A DNA stretch of 64,000 bases from Emydura subglobosa (lineage: Eukaryota; Chordata; Testudines; Chelidae): NCBI GenBank assembly GCA_007922225.1, contig ML679966.1:60639969-60703968 (forward strand). Reading direction: 5' to 3'. The notes under the pieces were generated by a model. It was given only the letters and a program-made list of their open reading frames with translations, did not search any database and was not told the DNA's origin. The number at the start of each line of letters is the position of its first letter. Positions within the stretch are counted from its first letter, which is position 1. The position numbers and the translations under genes are program-made. Below, piece by piece: positions 13,348-25,892 of the stretch.

Positions 13348-15624
13348 CTGCAATAAAATATTAGTTTGTGCAAAGGATTACATTACACTGTCTCCAGAAT
13401 GATCATCTCGGGACTACTTATCAGAGTGATACTGATTTGTTTTTGTTGGTTTTCACTTGTACGTGATCTGTTCTTTTTATATCAAACCACTTTACAAGTA
13501 TTTCAAAGTCAGGCTCAATCAAGTTATCATTAGTGACAAATATGCTGAATTAAAAGTACACTGGTTGCAACAGAAGCTTGTTTGCAAATTACATGTACAA
13601 AGATTGGAAAGACAAGAACTGAATATAAAAATGAGCCAAAGATGAACCTTCTTATCTGGGCCTATTCTCGCTCCTGGCTTTATATGCTAGACAGAATCTT
13701 TACTTAGTCTCCCATCTAGCTGAGTTATTAGTTTTCATTTTGAAAAAGCTCTAGGTTTAAATGCTATAGAATTTGAATTGTGCTTTTTACCCCTAGGGTG
13801 CCAGGCTTCTGGACGGTGCAATAGAAAGTAGTGCATAAATTACATAGAGACACTGGTGACTGTAGTATGCCTGACATCCACTCCTTTTGAGTCCGAAGTC
13901 AATAAATATAACACCTAACATAGATTTTTTTATTTACATTCTGTGAAATAGAAGGAAGAGATGGGTTCTTTCTTTTGTTTTCTAGCTGAGGCTATTAACC
14001 ACAAAAAGACTCTCTTTAAAACTTCTTACACACTGAGCTTAAAAGACAAACCAAAATGTTCTCAAATCCCTGAGGCTATAGTACCATTACGTACACATTG
14101 TGTTCATACTAACACATGATCATAAGAGAAAAATATTGATGGATTAATGTAAGAAACAATTTATGTAAGGGTATGATGCTGATTTGGAAAATAATCAAAC
14201 ACAATGGTGATAAAGCAATTAGTAATATATCAGGATTTCAACTAAGATTTAAAACTTAAGTACATAGTGTTAATATCGTCTGAACGCATTTTAATGAGCA
14301 TGTTCATTGTATTCATTTTTAATTAAGTGGAAAAGATACTGGTCTTTTAAACAGAGATAATAAATGTATGAGCCAGACTTGCACAGACATGCAACATAAG
14401 AATTTATTACCTGCTCTCTAGCTAAAGGACTGGGGAATCATTATAAAGATTAAGCTTACTGAAAAAAATACAGAAAACTTTAATGGAAAATTTTTATGAA
14501 GTAATGATTTTCACATTAAACAATGCCTGGCTTAGTTGGAAGACTGTGTGTGTTTGTCGTCTTTTTTTAAAATCAGAGTATTAGTTACAGTTGAAGGTAG
14601 TACTGTTTGTTTCCAAGAAAAGGATTGAATTGTATTTATGATTTACCTATTCAGGTGGCTTTGGAAAATGTATTTTGTGCATGCGTGTGTGTGTATATGT
14701 GTATGAGAATGTGTGAGAAAGAGGAGAAAACTTCCCCAGGCATTTGCCATTACTGTTTTCAGAATCTAAATTATCATCTTGTTTTATATCCCTAATGGTT
14801 ATGAATATAACCTTCCAAAGACACCCTTAAGCTTAAATAGCAATGCTGCCTTCCTAAATCACCAGATGAACAACTCTAGTGCCTCTGTTGTTGCACAAAA
14901 ATTCACAAGCTGCAGCAGAGGGAAAATTGACCAGAATTGCCTCATTTTCCCTCTTGTTCAGAATCCTGTAAACATAATTAATTCCCTATCATGACTGCTT
15001 GGGGAAGGTCTGAGAAGCTAGAAACTAGAGGTATTCACTGATGCAGTGGGACTCAAAAATGAAGATTGCAAGAAGGGTAGAGTAATGGAAGAGTACACCT
15101 TGTGGCAGCCAGAAAGTGATAGAGCAGTGCAAACAAATGTCAGGCATTCTCTAACCTACATTAGAGTCCACTTTGGCTTTCTGCCGGCCAAAGATCTGGG
15201 TGGCACAAAGGTGGCTTTGTCCTCTTTCCTCTTTGGCTGTTCCTTCTGTGCTGCACCTCCTGGGAGTTGCAGCACTGGATCAGCCCTATGCTCCTTGCCC
15301 ACCTCTCACTGCTAATGTCTGTGCCTCTTTATTTGATGGGTGGAAGTAGAAAGTAGTCTGCTCAGAGGGTTACTCTTAATGGCTCTTTGGCAGCTGATGA
15401 GTGGAGTGGGTAAGAATAACAGAACACTGGGATCAGATATACCTTACCAAACATTTCTGTTACTTCTTCAAAACTCAACCTTCAGACCATTCGTCGTGAG
15501 ACAGTTGCCCAAAATGTTGGGATAATTTTGGTACAATATAGAATCATAGAATCTTAGAGCTGGAAGGGACCTCAGGAGGTCATCTAGTCCAACCACTCCC
15601 TGCTCAAAGCAGGACTAACCTCAG

Positions 15625-15819
15625 CTAAATCATCCCAGCCAGGGCTTTGTCAAGCCGCAGCTTAAAAACCTCTAAAGATGGAGATTCCACCACCTCCCTA
15701 GGTAACCCATTCCAGTGCTTCACCACCCTCCTAGTGAAAAACTTTTTCCTAATATCCAACCTAGACCTCCCCCACTGCAACTTGAGACCATTGCTCCTTG
15801 TTCTGTCATCTACTACCAT
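15625..15819 (-). pseudogene. CR1 reverse transcriptase, C-terminal remnant
   Basis: A 64-codon open frame matches the end of the CR1 ORF2 protein: [16 protein letters not shown], then [12 protein letters not shown]. It is part of the 15541-16760 element. It is no longer linked in frame with the upstream RT piece at 16198-16401, so it is a dead fragment. Confidence 0.85.
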
Positions 15820-16197
15820 TGAGAACAGCCTAGTTCCATCCTCCCTGGAACCCCCTTTCAGGTAGTTTAAAGGCTGCTATCAAATCCCCCCTCATTCTTC
15901 TCTTCTGCAGACTAAACAAGGCTTGTTCCCTCAGTCTCTCCTCATAAGTCTTGTGCTCCAGCCTCCCTAATCATTTTTTTGCCCTTCGTTGGACTCTCTC
16001 CAACTTGTCCACATCCTTTTTGTAGTGGGGGGCCCAAAACTGGATACAATACTCCAAATGTGGCCTCACCAATGCTGAATAGAGGGGAATAATCTCTTCC
16101 CTCGATCTGCTGGCAATGCTCTTACTAATGCAGCCTAATATGCTATTAGCCTTCTTGGCAACCAGGGCACACTGCTAACTCGTATCCAGCTTCTTAT

Positions 16198-16401
16198 CTA
16201 CTGTAACCCCCAGGTCCTTTCTGCAGAACTGCTGCATAGCTCGTCGATTCCCAGTCTATAATTGTGCATGGGATTCTTCCGTCCTAAGTGCAGGATTCTG
16301 CACTTGTCCTTGTTGAACCTCACCAGGTTTCTTTTGGCCCAATCCTCCAACTTGTCTAGGTCACTCTGTATTCTATCCCTTTCTTCCAGGGTATCTACCA
16401 C
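16198..16401 (-). pseudogene. CR1 reverse transcriptase, middle remnant
   Basis: A 67-codon frame matches the CR1 RT region after the catalytic motifs: DKLEDWAKRNLVRFNKDKC, then a HLGRKNPMHNYRLG segment. The frame is lost before the C-terminal piece at 15625-15819. Confidence 0.85.
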
Positions 16402-16780
16402 TCCCCCTAGCTTAGTGTCATTTGCAAACTTGCTGAGGGTGCAATCTACCCCATCCTCCAGATCATTAATGAAGATGTTGAACGATACCGGCCCCAGGAC
16501 CGGCCCCAGGACCGACCCCTGGAGCGCTCCGCTTGTTACCGGCTACCAACTAGACATCGAGCCGTTGATCATTACCCGTTGAGCCCGATGATCTAACTAG
16601 GTCTCTATCCATTTTATAGTCCATTCATACAAACCATTCCTTAACTTGCTGATCAGAATACTGTGGGAGACTATATGAAAAGCTTTGCTAAAGTCAACGT
16701 CCACCGCTTTCCCCACATCCACAGAGCTAGTCACCTCTTCATAGAAGGCAATCAGGTTGTATACTTAGGTTATGTACTTA

Positions 16781-16858
16781 GGCCCTATCCAGCAAAGCTC
16801 TCAGTGGAACTACCCATGTGCTTAAAATTAAGAATGTGTTTAATAGCTTTGCTGGACC
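16781..16858. repeat. Palindromic MITE-like element
   Basis: The left end ctatccagcaaagctc pairs with the right end agctttgctggacc. Between them is a catgtgcttaaaattaag-type core that I recognise as a dispersed reptile palindromic element. It lies immediately beside the 5'-truncated end of the CR1 at 15541-16760. Confidence 0.65.
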
Positions 16859-17405
16859 GAGAACTTCATGCCACCTCAAGCCTTTCCAAGCCTTCTTTCC
16901 TGTCAGAACCGAGGAGGACAAGTTGTTAGCTGCAAAAGAAGCCATTGAACTTTGACTGGTCATCAGTAAAATACTATTATTAATATAGCACGTACCAATT
17001 ACCGTATCACACTTAAAAACAATTCAAAATCACACGTTATTTATTCTTTCCTTTATGCTTATTTTCTTCCTCCCTATGCCATATACTGTACTTGTTTTCA
17101 ATGTGAAGAACAAGCATTTGTTACTGAGAGGTATTGTTCAAAATGCTAGTTGTCTTGTTCTAGCTTTTTTTCTTTTCTTTTTTTTTTCTTTTAACTCCAC
17201 TGAATGATTTTATTATGTGTTTAAGCCAGTAGCAACTTGGATGAAGAACCTAGGATTAAAATTACTGGTTTCAATGACATACTTTCAGCATGAAAAAAGA
17301 CATTTGTTGTTTTTTAAAATGAAATGTGATTATATTAAGTAAAACATGAAGCTTCTGTAGGAAATGTATCAGTCAATAAATGTTTGATTTTTCTTTTCCT
17401 TTCAG

Positions 17406-17586
17406 GTACGACTTTGTAGAAGTTGAAGAGCCCAGTGATGGCACTATTTTAGGGCGCTGGTGTGGTTCCAGTACAGTGCCAAGCAAACAAATCTCCAAAG
17501 GAAACCAGATCAGGATAAGATTTGTATCTGATCAATATTTTCCTTCTGAACCTGGATTCTGCATCCATTATACTCTTCTTGTGCCA
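17406..17586 (+). CDS. PDGFC: PDGFC exon 3: C-terminal half of the CUB domain
   Basis: PDGF-C is a secreted, latent growth factor. After its CUB domain is removed it signals through PDGF receptors, mainly PDGFRA. This exon supplies one base completing a split codon and then 60 codons, beginning YDFVEVEEPSDG and ending FCIHYTLLVP. The two cysteines visible, in RWCGSS and GFCIHY, are the pair expected to form the second CUB disulfide. A polypyrimidine tract ending in ttcag (AG at 17404-17405) precedes it. A consensus donor GTAAGT starts at 17587, so the exon ends on a complete codon (phase 0). PDGF-D is excluded: it has a different WCG-VP loop and lacks SEPGFCIHY. The open frame continues into the intron to about 17637 without meaning. 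Exon numbering follows the mammalian gene and is inferred. I see no damage. Confidence 0.96.
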
Positions 17587-18194
17587 GTAAGTAACATCCT
17601 TTCAGGACCAAGTAGTATCAGGAAAACAAAATTTTAACAATAATACTTCTCAGGAGAGTGATTGGATAGTTTAGAGTTAGTTACTGATTGTTTATCTTTT
17701 GTTGTTATCATCATTATTCTTAAGTCTGTCTTCCAGGACCATACATATTTTTTCTGTATTATAACTAACCAAATGTTCTTGTGGTTAGCATGGATGGCTT
17801 TGGATTAGAAAGTTTGTGGGCTCAACTGTTCATATAGAAACTTTGGTAAAACTCTTGCATTACTAATACAGTACAGTACAAAAGACATTTTTTTCTAGCT
17901 TTGGGAAGAATTCAGCCAGCATAAAGAATCAGTTGCTTGTCTGCTGGAAAACTGACATTTCAAAGCTCATTTGGAAATTACACAGAGAAGCCAGAATTCT
18001 CTCAGGGGAAGAATTGAAATAATAAATGTATTTGTTAGTAGTGACTTGCCATTAGAAGGACACAGCCAACCATCTGTGTGGTATAAATGGTTATAAATAG
18101 CTAAAATACAGAAATAAATGTATTCTTCCTAATTGTTTTATTGTAGAAGCAAAACACTCAATAAATCACATCTTGATTTTCATTACATTTTTCT

Positions 18195-18680
18195 TGGGGA
18201 ACACACTTTGGGCCTGGTCCTGATATGTGTTGAGTACCTGGGAGTTACAAGCGCAACTGTTTGAAATTTCTTTCCCTAATGTATATCAGTTTGCTTCTTC
18301 AGCGTATTGTTGTTGCCTTAGTTACCTCTGGGGGCCAAAATTATGTTTATAAGTTTCCAAGGATGAGAAAATATTGATAAAGGGTCAGATTCATCAGTGG
18401 AGTTGCACTAGGAATGAATTTGGTCCAGAATATCTCCTCTGTATTTAAAAACTGAGGGTTGTATTTTTATCCAGTTCCTCATAGCTTATTCTGCATGTTT
18501 TATCTCCTAATTACCCTTACTGGCCCAAGATGCTCTGTTAGCCAAAACTATTTGTAAACTCATTATTGAAGAAGAAAAAACATATTGGGTCAATATAATC
18601 CATATTCTAACACCATTGGCTTGAATCATAACATTAACTTGAGTGGTGTTGCACCAGAAATGCATTTGGTTCATTTACTT
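18195..18680. repeat. Cluster of degenerate MITE-like fragments
   Basis: Three short phrases typical of palindromic reptile MITEs occur close together: gggcctggtcctgatatgtg near 18211, agggtcagattcatcagtgg near 18380, and a gagtggtgttgcaccagaaa stretch near 18641. None has two clear inverted ends. Confidence 0.35.
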
Positions 18681-20019
18681 GAATTTTGCCATTTTCATTG
18701 AATTGCCATTTTCACTTCGTTTCCCATAATTTGTGTGATTTTGGGGTTGGGAATGACAGGAGCAAAATCCTGATAGTGGCCTCAAAGAGCTACTGCATTA
18801 CAAATAAATAATGATATTTGTAAAGAGCTTGGGATACTTAGATGGAAGGAACTAAATAATTGCAAATTATTAATAAATATAAGAAAAGTAAGTTTTTTTT
18901 CAACTGGAGTGATTGCGAAAAGACCACACAATTGCTATCTGAATATGTAATACATTGGTGTGGTATCTTATTAATAGAACTATTACATAATCACAATGAA
19001 TCCTAAAACTAGCTCATCATCAAATGTTCATATGAACCCAAACTTTTTTCACACAGCTAAGTTAAAGGGAGTGGACCATGTATAAGTGAGGGCAGAATTT
19101 GGCCAAATATATTCAGTTTTAGAAAATGATAACATAAAATCCAAAAATAGGTGTTTTTTGTGGGCAGCTGCCAAGTTTTTTCGTTGTCTCCCTGACATAT
19201 GTAACAGGTGGGAAGTAATATCATATTTGATTTGCGTGTAATCCAAATTCCATCTGAAATTTGTGGAATGGTTTAAATAAACACATTCCTAAATACCAGA
19301 ATCCTCTTATCCTTGTATTTACGCCATACAGTACAAAACAGATGCTGTAGTAAGAACCAATTATACTGACTTGAACTGAGAGAGATGAATTTTGTTATCT
19401 TCCACATAATTTGATGAAGAGTAAGTTGGTTAGCATTAGCCATTTTTCTGATAGACAAGAATGTAATAGAATCATTAGAATGTTGTTTCTGCCCTAATAG
19501 CGTCTTCCCCCAGTCATTTCCACTCTCTATATTATTATCCAGCCTGTCCAAAAGTCTTGAGTTCAAGAGGTTTGTCCCATTGAGAGGATCAAGGGAATTA
19601 AGTTTTTGAAGAACAAATGCTGAACAAGTGAATTTGAAATGGCCTGTCACGAGTGGTAAAGACACTATTAAATTATGCAGACTATTCAAACCTCATATTT
19701 CTAAATCCTTTATACCTTTTCTGATACCATAAAGCTTCTCTTTCTAGCTCTGCAGGATTGTGGGATAGCTAACTCTAAAGTTGTACTGTCTGTCTGTATA
19801 GAAACTCTTGTCATTATGATTGACTTTTACCCATTCTGGGCTTTAGGCAGATGTAATTTTGGAGGTAAAGTTTCACATTCAGAGGGAGAGGGAGGAAACC
19901 TTTCTCTGTCAGGTTGAGTTAAAACAATGGCAACTATTTGAAGATGATAAGAGAATGTGAGAGTATGTTTCTGAGAGATGGATTAGTGGGCAAGTGATGC
20001 TAATAATTCATATAATACA

Positions 20020-20205
20020 TATGAGGTTTGTATACACATAACATATATTATACACACCGTATGAATGTATGATATGATACAAATATACATCATATTAGCT
20101 ATATATACACAGTGATACTGATCTCACTTGCATAGGTAATAGTCAGGACTAATTCCATTCACATCAGTGGAATTTCACTGCTTTGAGTTCAGAATCAGGT
20201 CCTCT
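20020..20205. repeat. AT microsatellite-like tract followed by MITE-like fragment
   Basis: 20020-20115 is a TA/CA-rich simple sequence. 20120-20205 contains catcagtggaatttcactgc and ends tcagaatcaggtcctctg, resembling the short palindromic element family. Confidence 0.4.
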
Positions 20206-20333
20206 GTATACACAATATAACAAAGGGTTCTGATTTTCAGTTTTAACCGATAAAACACGCCTGATTTAAAAAGAAATTAGTGTTTATCTAATAAATACTG
20301 GAAAAACAGTGGAAATGGTTACTTGTATCTAAG

Positions 20334-20500
20334 GGCTTGTCTGCACAGAGCAGTAATGTGGGCTATGGGGACTCTGATTTTTAAAACACTCTAATGTGTT
20401 GTGCAGTAATTGGTCTATGTGGACCCTGCTGGTGTGCACTAGGGAACTTTACAAAAGTTACAGTCTATACTACTTATTGTGCGGAGACACCCCCGCCCCT
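20334..20500. repeat. MITE-like fragment with agggcttgtct terminus
   Basis: It begins agggcttgtctgcacagagc, the terminal motif also found at 42889 and, inverted, at 31612-31625. The inner phrase tgtggaccctgctggtgtgc is one I recognise from dispersed reptile DNA elements. The right terminus is not visible. Confidence 0.55.
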
Positions 20501-23500
20501 CAAAGTCTTGATTTTTGGACATCTACATGCAACTCAAAAATGGCTAAAATAAACTCAGAAAAAATGAGTTGTTAAACTCCTCAAAAAGGAAGCCCTATAT
20601 ATAAGATACCCCTTTTTTAATTTAAAATTTACTGTGTGGCTGTGTATCCATTTCACCACAAATTTTATTGTGTAACAAGCTATAAAGTATATTCTTTCAT
20701 ATTTCAGTTTGCAGCCCATGCAGCCATCATCAATGTGGCATTGTATATTTCACATTAATCACAAGGTGATCAGCATCAGAACTTGAACATACTTAATCTA
20801 AGTTACAGATACTGAAAACTGCAGCACAAAATTTACTGTCGCTAATTGTGCTATGTTAAAAACTGTAATCCTTGGGGATAAGGGGGGGTAGCGCTCCTAC
20901 AGTGGAAATATTCTGTGGGCTCTACCTCCACATAAACTTGTGCATGCCCTGGTGGAAAGGGGGGGGGGAGCATGATAGGAGTGGGACCCAGAGGGGCTGG
21001 AATGGCTACCATGGAATCTGGGAAAAGGGAACAGAACCCAGAGTAGTTGAAACAGGCCTGGGATCAGCTAGGAACCGTGAGAACCTCCTTCCTTGCCTGG
21101 AACCCCTTGCATTACCTCCGCTTCCTTCTCCTCCTATCCCTCTGCTTCTCCCCAGTTCACAGGAATCTTCCACCCTCTCTGTGTAATGCTATATCCTACT
21201 ACACTTCAAAAGAGGTAGAAATCCCCATGTCCAAAAATGAAAGATGGTCCTCTATGTGTAGGAAAAAAACGTCTAAATGAATGTAAAGTAATCAAATGGA
21301 TGCTAAAAAAACTGGTCTACTTTTATGATTTGGTCCTAAACAGTTAACATCCACCCTCCCCCCCCCCCCCCTTCTGCTGTGGGGTGGGAGCAAGCCTGGT
21401 AGATTAGCAATGAGAGATTGTTTCAGGAGAAATGAAGCAAAACTGAAATAAAACAGTGCAAGCTTGTTTCTGTTATTGGAGGCCACACACAGTGAGGGGC
21501 ACAGGACACATTTCAGGTCTCTTAAGCATGAGGGGGATGGTTTTGTTTAATTCTGCTGTAATTTATAATAGATTTTTTTTTAACTTTGTATACTAAATTG
21601 CAAACCAACACTTTACATGATGATTTAATATCTGAAGAATGGTGGTAAGTCTGATGACTTTATTTCTCAGACTTAATCAGACAAAAGGAGTTCCAGCAGT
21701 TGTCACTGGTTGCAACATCATTTTATAGAAAGCTTTTACCCTAGTTTTACTATATACAGACCCTACCCAGTGTGGATGCCAAAGATTCCCTGACCAGATC
21801 TAATGAATTTTCTTCAAATACTTTTTGTACATAGTAGAGAATTCAGACTTGTGAAGTTCTTCAGTTTTCAAGTACTTACTAGCTGACCCTCAAGTCATGA
21901 CCCATCTCTTATTTTAGACCTAATTTTACTTCATGTCCTCTGTTTCATACTTGTTCTTCAAAACTTCATGCACTTGAGTATATATAATTTATATTTGTAA
22001 ATTGTTTATTTTGCAATCTTATGAAATGGAGGTGTTGGAAATTATCTGTACTATAGAAATTAACTTGGTATGATTTTAAACTTTCTACACATTTTTATCA
22101 CTCCTGTCATTTTGAGTCATTCTTTCATATTATGTCCAATTGTTTTGAGTCTTTGATTTATGGAGAGGTACATTATGCACTAAGGGCTGCCCAATGATGG
22201 CTTTGCAATTCAGCTTTTTTGGTGTGTAAAAGGGAAAAAATATTGCCAAAGAAATTATTTCCAGTAATCTTGAAGTACATTGTGAAAGCCTATCCCAGTT
22301 CCCCCCAGGTACATCTGTAATTTACATAGTAACCATATAGAAACCTTATGAACTATTACAATGCATGTCTGGGTAACATTCTTTCTAGTTACTTGTTTAG
22401 TTTAAATTACTGTTTGTCAGTTATAAGTTTGGCTTAGAGAGCTTTCTGTAATAAAATCTATTGTTACTTGGGGGAGCAAGTGAATTGGACACTTGAGGTG
22501 CCATTAAGGAATGCATGACTGATTGCCAGAGTAGTTATTAATTATTCAGGGCATTGAGAACAAAGCAGCTCCAGTTAAAGTTGGGGTTGACTATATCTCC
22601 CATCTTTCATGGCACATGGTATCATGTCATTTGTCACTGAAGATCATGCCAAAGTTTCTTTGCAAGAAATACACTTAACCCTCTTGTATACAAGTTGAGA
22701 TGGAAATGGAAATCCAAGAAGCTTCTGAAAGATCACCCTGGTTTTTAAGGTAATTTGTCAGATGTTTGAGCTCTGGATGTAATATTTGTAGGTCTACCGG
22801 ACTAGGGTCTAAAAATAATTCTTTTGCGGAGGTGGTTACTATTGAAGTAAGAGAAGAGTCTTGAGGAGAGACAACTGGAGTTTAAATGTACAGAGATCTT
22901 CTTTTTAGAACTATTTAGTCTCACTTTTTACTGCATTCCCTCCAGTTCCGTCAAGCTATGAAAAATCAGACTTATTTCATCTCATTTTATTAATTAAAAA
23001 ATTATATTAATTATGTATTAGTTTAGTTTGGTGGGTGGTTTTTGTTGTGTGTCTATGGAAGAAGATTAAAATTTGTCATCCCCGTCCCCCCGATCAACTA
23101 AGCAAAAAGAAAGAAAAAACTGAAACAATGAGGGTAAGGACAGGGGGAATGTTTCAAGAACCATTGAGAATGAAGGCTCTAATCCTGCAATCTAATCCTG
23201 GGCCCAGGATTTCATTTTAGCTGTTTTGGAATATTAATTCTCATAAATCCTGCTGGAACAGATCATTAATGCCAAACCTTGTTTCCCTAAATTCTCAGAA
23301 GAAAATAATGAATATACTTGTATCTTAATATCTGCTCCACTAAATAAATGTTTTTAGCCAAATTTCCCAGGTTTCTTACCCTCATACTAAACTTTGAACA
23401 TACTTAATTTACTCAGTACAGGAGTGTCTCGCTTCTTTTATATTTGTCTGCAATAGCATTTTGACAAAAGCTCATACTGAAAATCATTATTTAAAAAAAA

Positions 23501-23799
23501 AGGAAAGGAAACATTATTGTCACTGAAAGTTGAAAGTTCTTAATGATTAATCAGATAGAGTTCAGTGTTTTGTAGAAAAAAAAGTTGTTTTGTTTTTTTT
23601 TGCCAAGTATTTTTGCTTAGTCATATCAGTTCATCATACGTATGACACAGGGATTTGAGGCATGCTTAAGATTTGCTGTTATCCTGTTTATCCCGCTCTT
23701 TATCCCAGTGTAATAGGATATGTCTTTTCCTAGAAAACCAGGGATTTTTTAAAAGTGAGGAAAATATTTAATTTTTACGTAACATATTCCATGTGGCCA

Positions 23800-23935
23800 T
23801 CCCTAATTGTTCAGAGGAAAGAGATCAAAACAAAACAAATCCTCCCAGACTACTTGCGGACAAAGGAAAAATCCCTTCCTGACTCCTACCGGTGACTGGC
23901 TGAACCTCTGAAGTATTAATTTTAAGAACATAAGA
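23800..23935 (-). repeat. Probable degenerate CR1-like fragment
   Basis: The stretch aaatcccttcctgactccta ccggtgactggctgaacc resembles the antisense of a CR1-type 3' UTR, the same subfamily style as near 9170 in sense. It is short and decayed. Confidence 0.4.
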
Positions 23936-24445
23936 CATAAACTGGAAGTGAGTCCCAGGGCCCTTTAACTCTGCCCCCTAATAATGGTGATGACCAAAAC
24001 CATCTAATTCCTGGAGAGAACCACCACATGGGCAAGCATTTACCCCTTTCCTCACAACCCCTCCAACATATTGCCTCTCTAGTAGCAAAAATATAATGGA
24101 TATTAATTGGAGTCAAATGCCATCTAACCGATAATTTATAAATAAAATATTTCTGAGCTGTACAAATTGAAGATGTATATTTCCTTTCCCATATACATAC
24201 CCACTCATTCAAATGAATTTCTTTTGTCTAAATCCCTTTCGCATTTTTTTTTTCATCTGGGTTGTTTTCTTACCAACATCTTTTTCAGTCAAAATTGTAT
24301 ATACTATACAAATTGAAGCTTTTGCTCCAGCTTGCTCCTGGGTCACCTCCTCAAATATAGATAAAAGGTCTACCTTTACAATGTCTGTCTTTACAAGAGC
24401 TGCTTTGTATCCAGGTTTCGCAATAAAACGTTTGACTTGTAAATA

Positions 24446-24808
24446 TTAAAAAACCGAGATTTTTATATTATTTACATTGATACATGCCACTTGATATGGC
24501 TTCAAATCAGGATCCAAGAACAGCTGTCGGAATTGAGTAATCTCAGCTCTTTCCCACAAGAAATAGTTACTTTGATATTTCCTAGGGATAAATGCCTGAT
24601 TCTTAATGAACGTAGCTAAGGAAAAGGCTCCAGCAATGGGAATTTTAAAAAATGGTCCAAAGCTGCTAAGGTGGTCTGGATGAATGGGTGATTTAAAAAA
24701 AAAAAAAAAATCGGGTGACCTAAATTCCTTGTTATCCAGCAGGGCTTGAGTCTTGTTTGAGTTGATCACATCTTTTAATTGTGATGCGTAATAATAATAA
24801 TAAGCCAT
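24446..24808 (-). pseudogene. L1 ORF2 C-terminal remnant
   Basis: A 120-codon frame beginning MAYYYYYASQLKDVI matches the YYxASQL motif near the end of non-mammalian L1 ORF2 proteins. A run of about 16 A on the plus strand (near 24696-24711) appears as a Phe run. It is part of the 24200-28750 element. Confidence 0.75.
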
Positions 24809-25035
24809 ATTACTGAAAGCTTGTCCACCCCACTTTTGTAGGCTTATATGAAACTTTAGAACTCACCCTTGGTCTTTTGTTTCCATATGAATTTTAATTT
24901 TAATCCTGTCATATTTTTAATGTGATGTCAGGGATGTCAACAGAGATGCATTCAGACAAAAATACCAGTTTTAGGAGAATAATTCATCCTTACCTAGCCA
25001 AGAAATTTCATATTTATTGTATTCCTGCAAGTCTT

Positions 25036-25892
25036 TTATTCCACATTGGAGGGTAATTTGCCTTTGAAAGATTTTTGTTTCTCCACAATATTTATTCCTA
25101 AATATTTCAAAGATTGCTTTATCCATTTAAATTTATGTAGCTGGCAATGGTTTGTCTTGACCCTTTTGGAGATATAAATTCCTAAAATTTCCTGCCCAAA
25201 TTTCAACGTCAATTGTTCTGTAAGTTTTTTTAACAAGGATTTAGATCCTACAAATATAACAAGACATCGTCATCATACAAAGCTATTTTGTGTTCTAATC
25301 CAGAAGGTGTTTTGATGCCCTTTACCAAGGAGATGTTTCTCACATTTACTGCAAAAGGCTCCATTGCCAAAGCAAACAATGGGGGATAATGAGCAAACCT
25401 ATCTCATACTCCGAGCCAAATTAAAAGGGGATTGATGACCATTAAGCAAGGCAGATTCTCAAGGATGAGTACACAGGGCCAAGATGCCCCTACATAAATG
25501 ATTTCCAAAACCAAACCTTACCAAAATCTGCCTGAGGTACTCCCACTCCAGCTTCTAAATAAAGAAGCATGCAGAAAGAATTGCTAGAATTAACATTATC
25601 GATCAAATTTTCCTCCTTTAGGAGTGACCACAGTCTTTGCCTTTTCCCATGAATCTTGAATCTTGTTCCCCTGCGATATACCATGAAACAATTCATTTAA
25701 AAAAGGAACCAACACTTGTTTTAGAGCTCTATAATATTCTGCAGAAAATCCATCAGCACTTTGAGCTTTACTGGATTTGCCTATTAAGAGCCGCCACATC
25801 ATTTTCTGAGAGCTGTTCAGAATTTGGATTTTCAGAACCATACAAAGTATGGAAAAAGTTAATAGATATTTCAGAGATTCGTTTGATGCCAA
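25036..25892 (-). pseudogene. L1 ORF2 reverse transcriptase remnant
   Basis: The minus-strand frame 25892-25596 contains SADGFSAEYYRALKQVLVP, the early RT motif (PGPDGF-type). At 25277-25261 the strand encodes YDDDVL, the position of the catalytic (F/Y)ADD box, here with Asp in place of Ala. The 25236-25036 frame gives IKQSLKYLGINI, the KYLGI motif. Stops and frame changes separate them. Confidence 0.85.

Larger units (their letters stand above)
15541..16760 (-). mobile_element. CR1 LINE, about 1.2 kb 3' part
   Basis: The low-coordinate end begins gaatcatagaatcttagagc tggaagggacctcaggaggt, the antisense of the highly conserved CR1 3' UTR, so the element reads on the minus strand. Minus-strand translation gives RT C-terminal pieces, [19 protein letters not shown] near 15700 and RIQSDLDKLEDWAKRNL near 16350. 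It is the best preserved CR1 in the window, 5'-truncated near 16760, with stops and frameshifts. A 12 bp unit, cggccccaggac, is tandemly duplicated at 16489-16512. Confidence 0.93.
1..17405 (+). other. PDGFC: PDGFC intron 2 (3' part)
   Basis: This is noncoding sequence upstream of exon 3; exon 2 is not in the window. It holds three CR1 copies, a 107 bp inverted repeat, small palindromic elements and one unassigned minus-strand coding-like block, each listed separately. The stretches 1-1107, 1746-2780, 3700-4614, 5643-6830, 9430-12842 and 13350-15540 are AT-rich. Apart from homopolymers and short microsatellites, such as a run of about 24 T at 9879-9902 and an AAAT-type run near 10597-10625, I recognise no gene or repeat family in them. 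Confidence 0.85.

Noticed and set aside
16262..16582. 106-codon plus-strand ORF
   Set aside because: Antisense to the CR1 RT at 15541-16760, whose minus-strand translation matches CR1 protein.
17406..17586. Possible assignment of the exon to PDGFD rather than PDGFC
   Set aside because: The YDFVEVE start is shared, but GRWCGSSTVPSKQISKGNQI and SEPGFCIHY are PDGF-C features; PDGF-D has a different loop and ending. The exon 4 LDLLNNA and LEPDRWQLDLEDLY segments also fit PDGF-C.
19273..19689. 138-codon minus-strand ORF
   Set aside because: Second longest open frame in the window, but it has no recognised motif, no convincing acceptor or polyadenylation context examined, and composition fitting AT-rich intron. 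Kept only as a chance frame; a protein search would settle it.
23035..23220. 61-codon plus ORF
   Set aside because: Lys-rich low-complexity frame in AT-rich intron with no supporting context.
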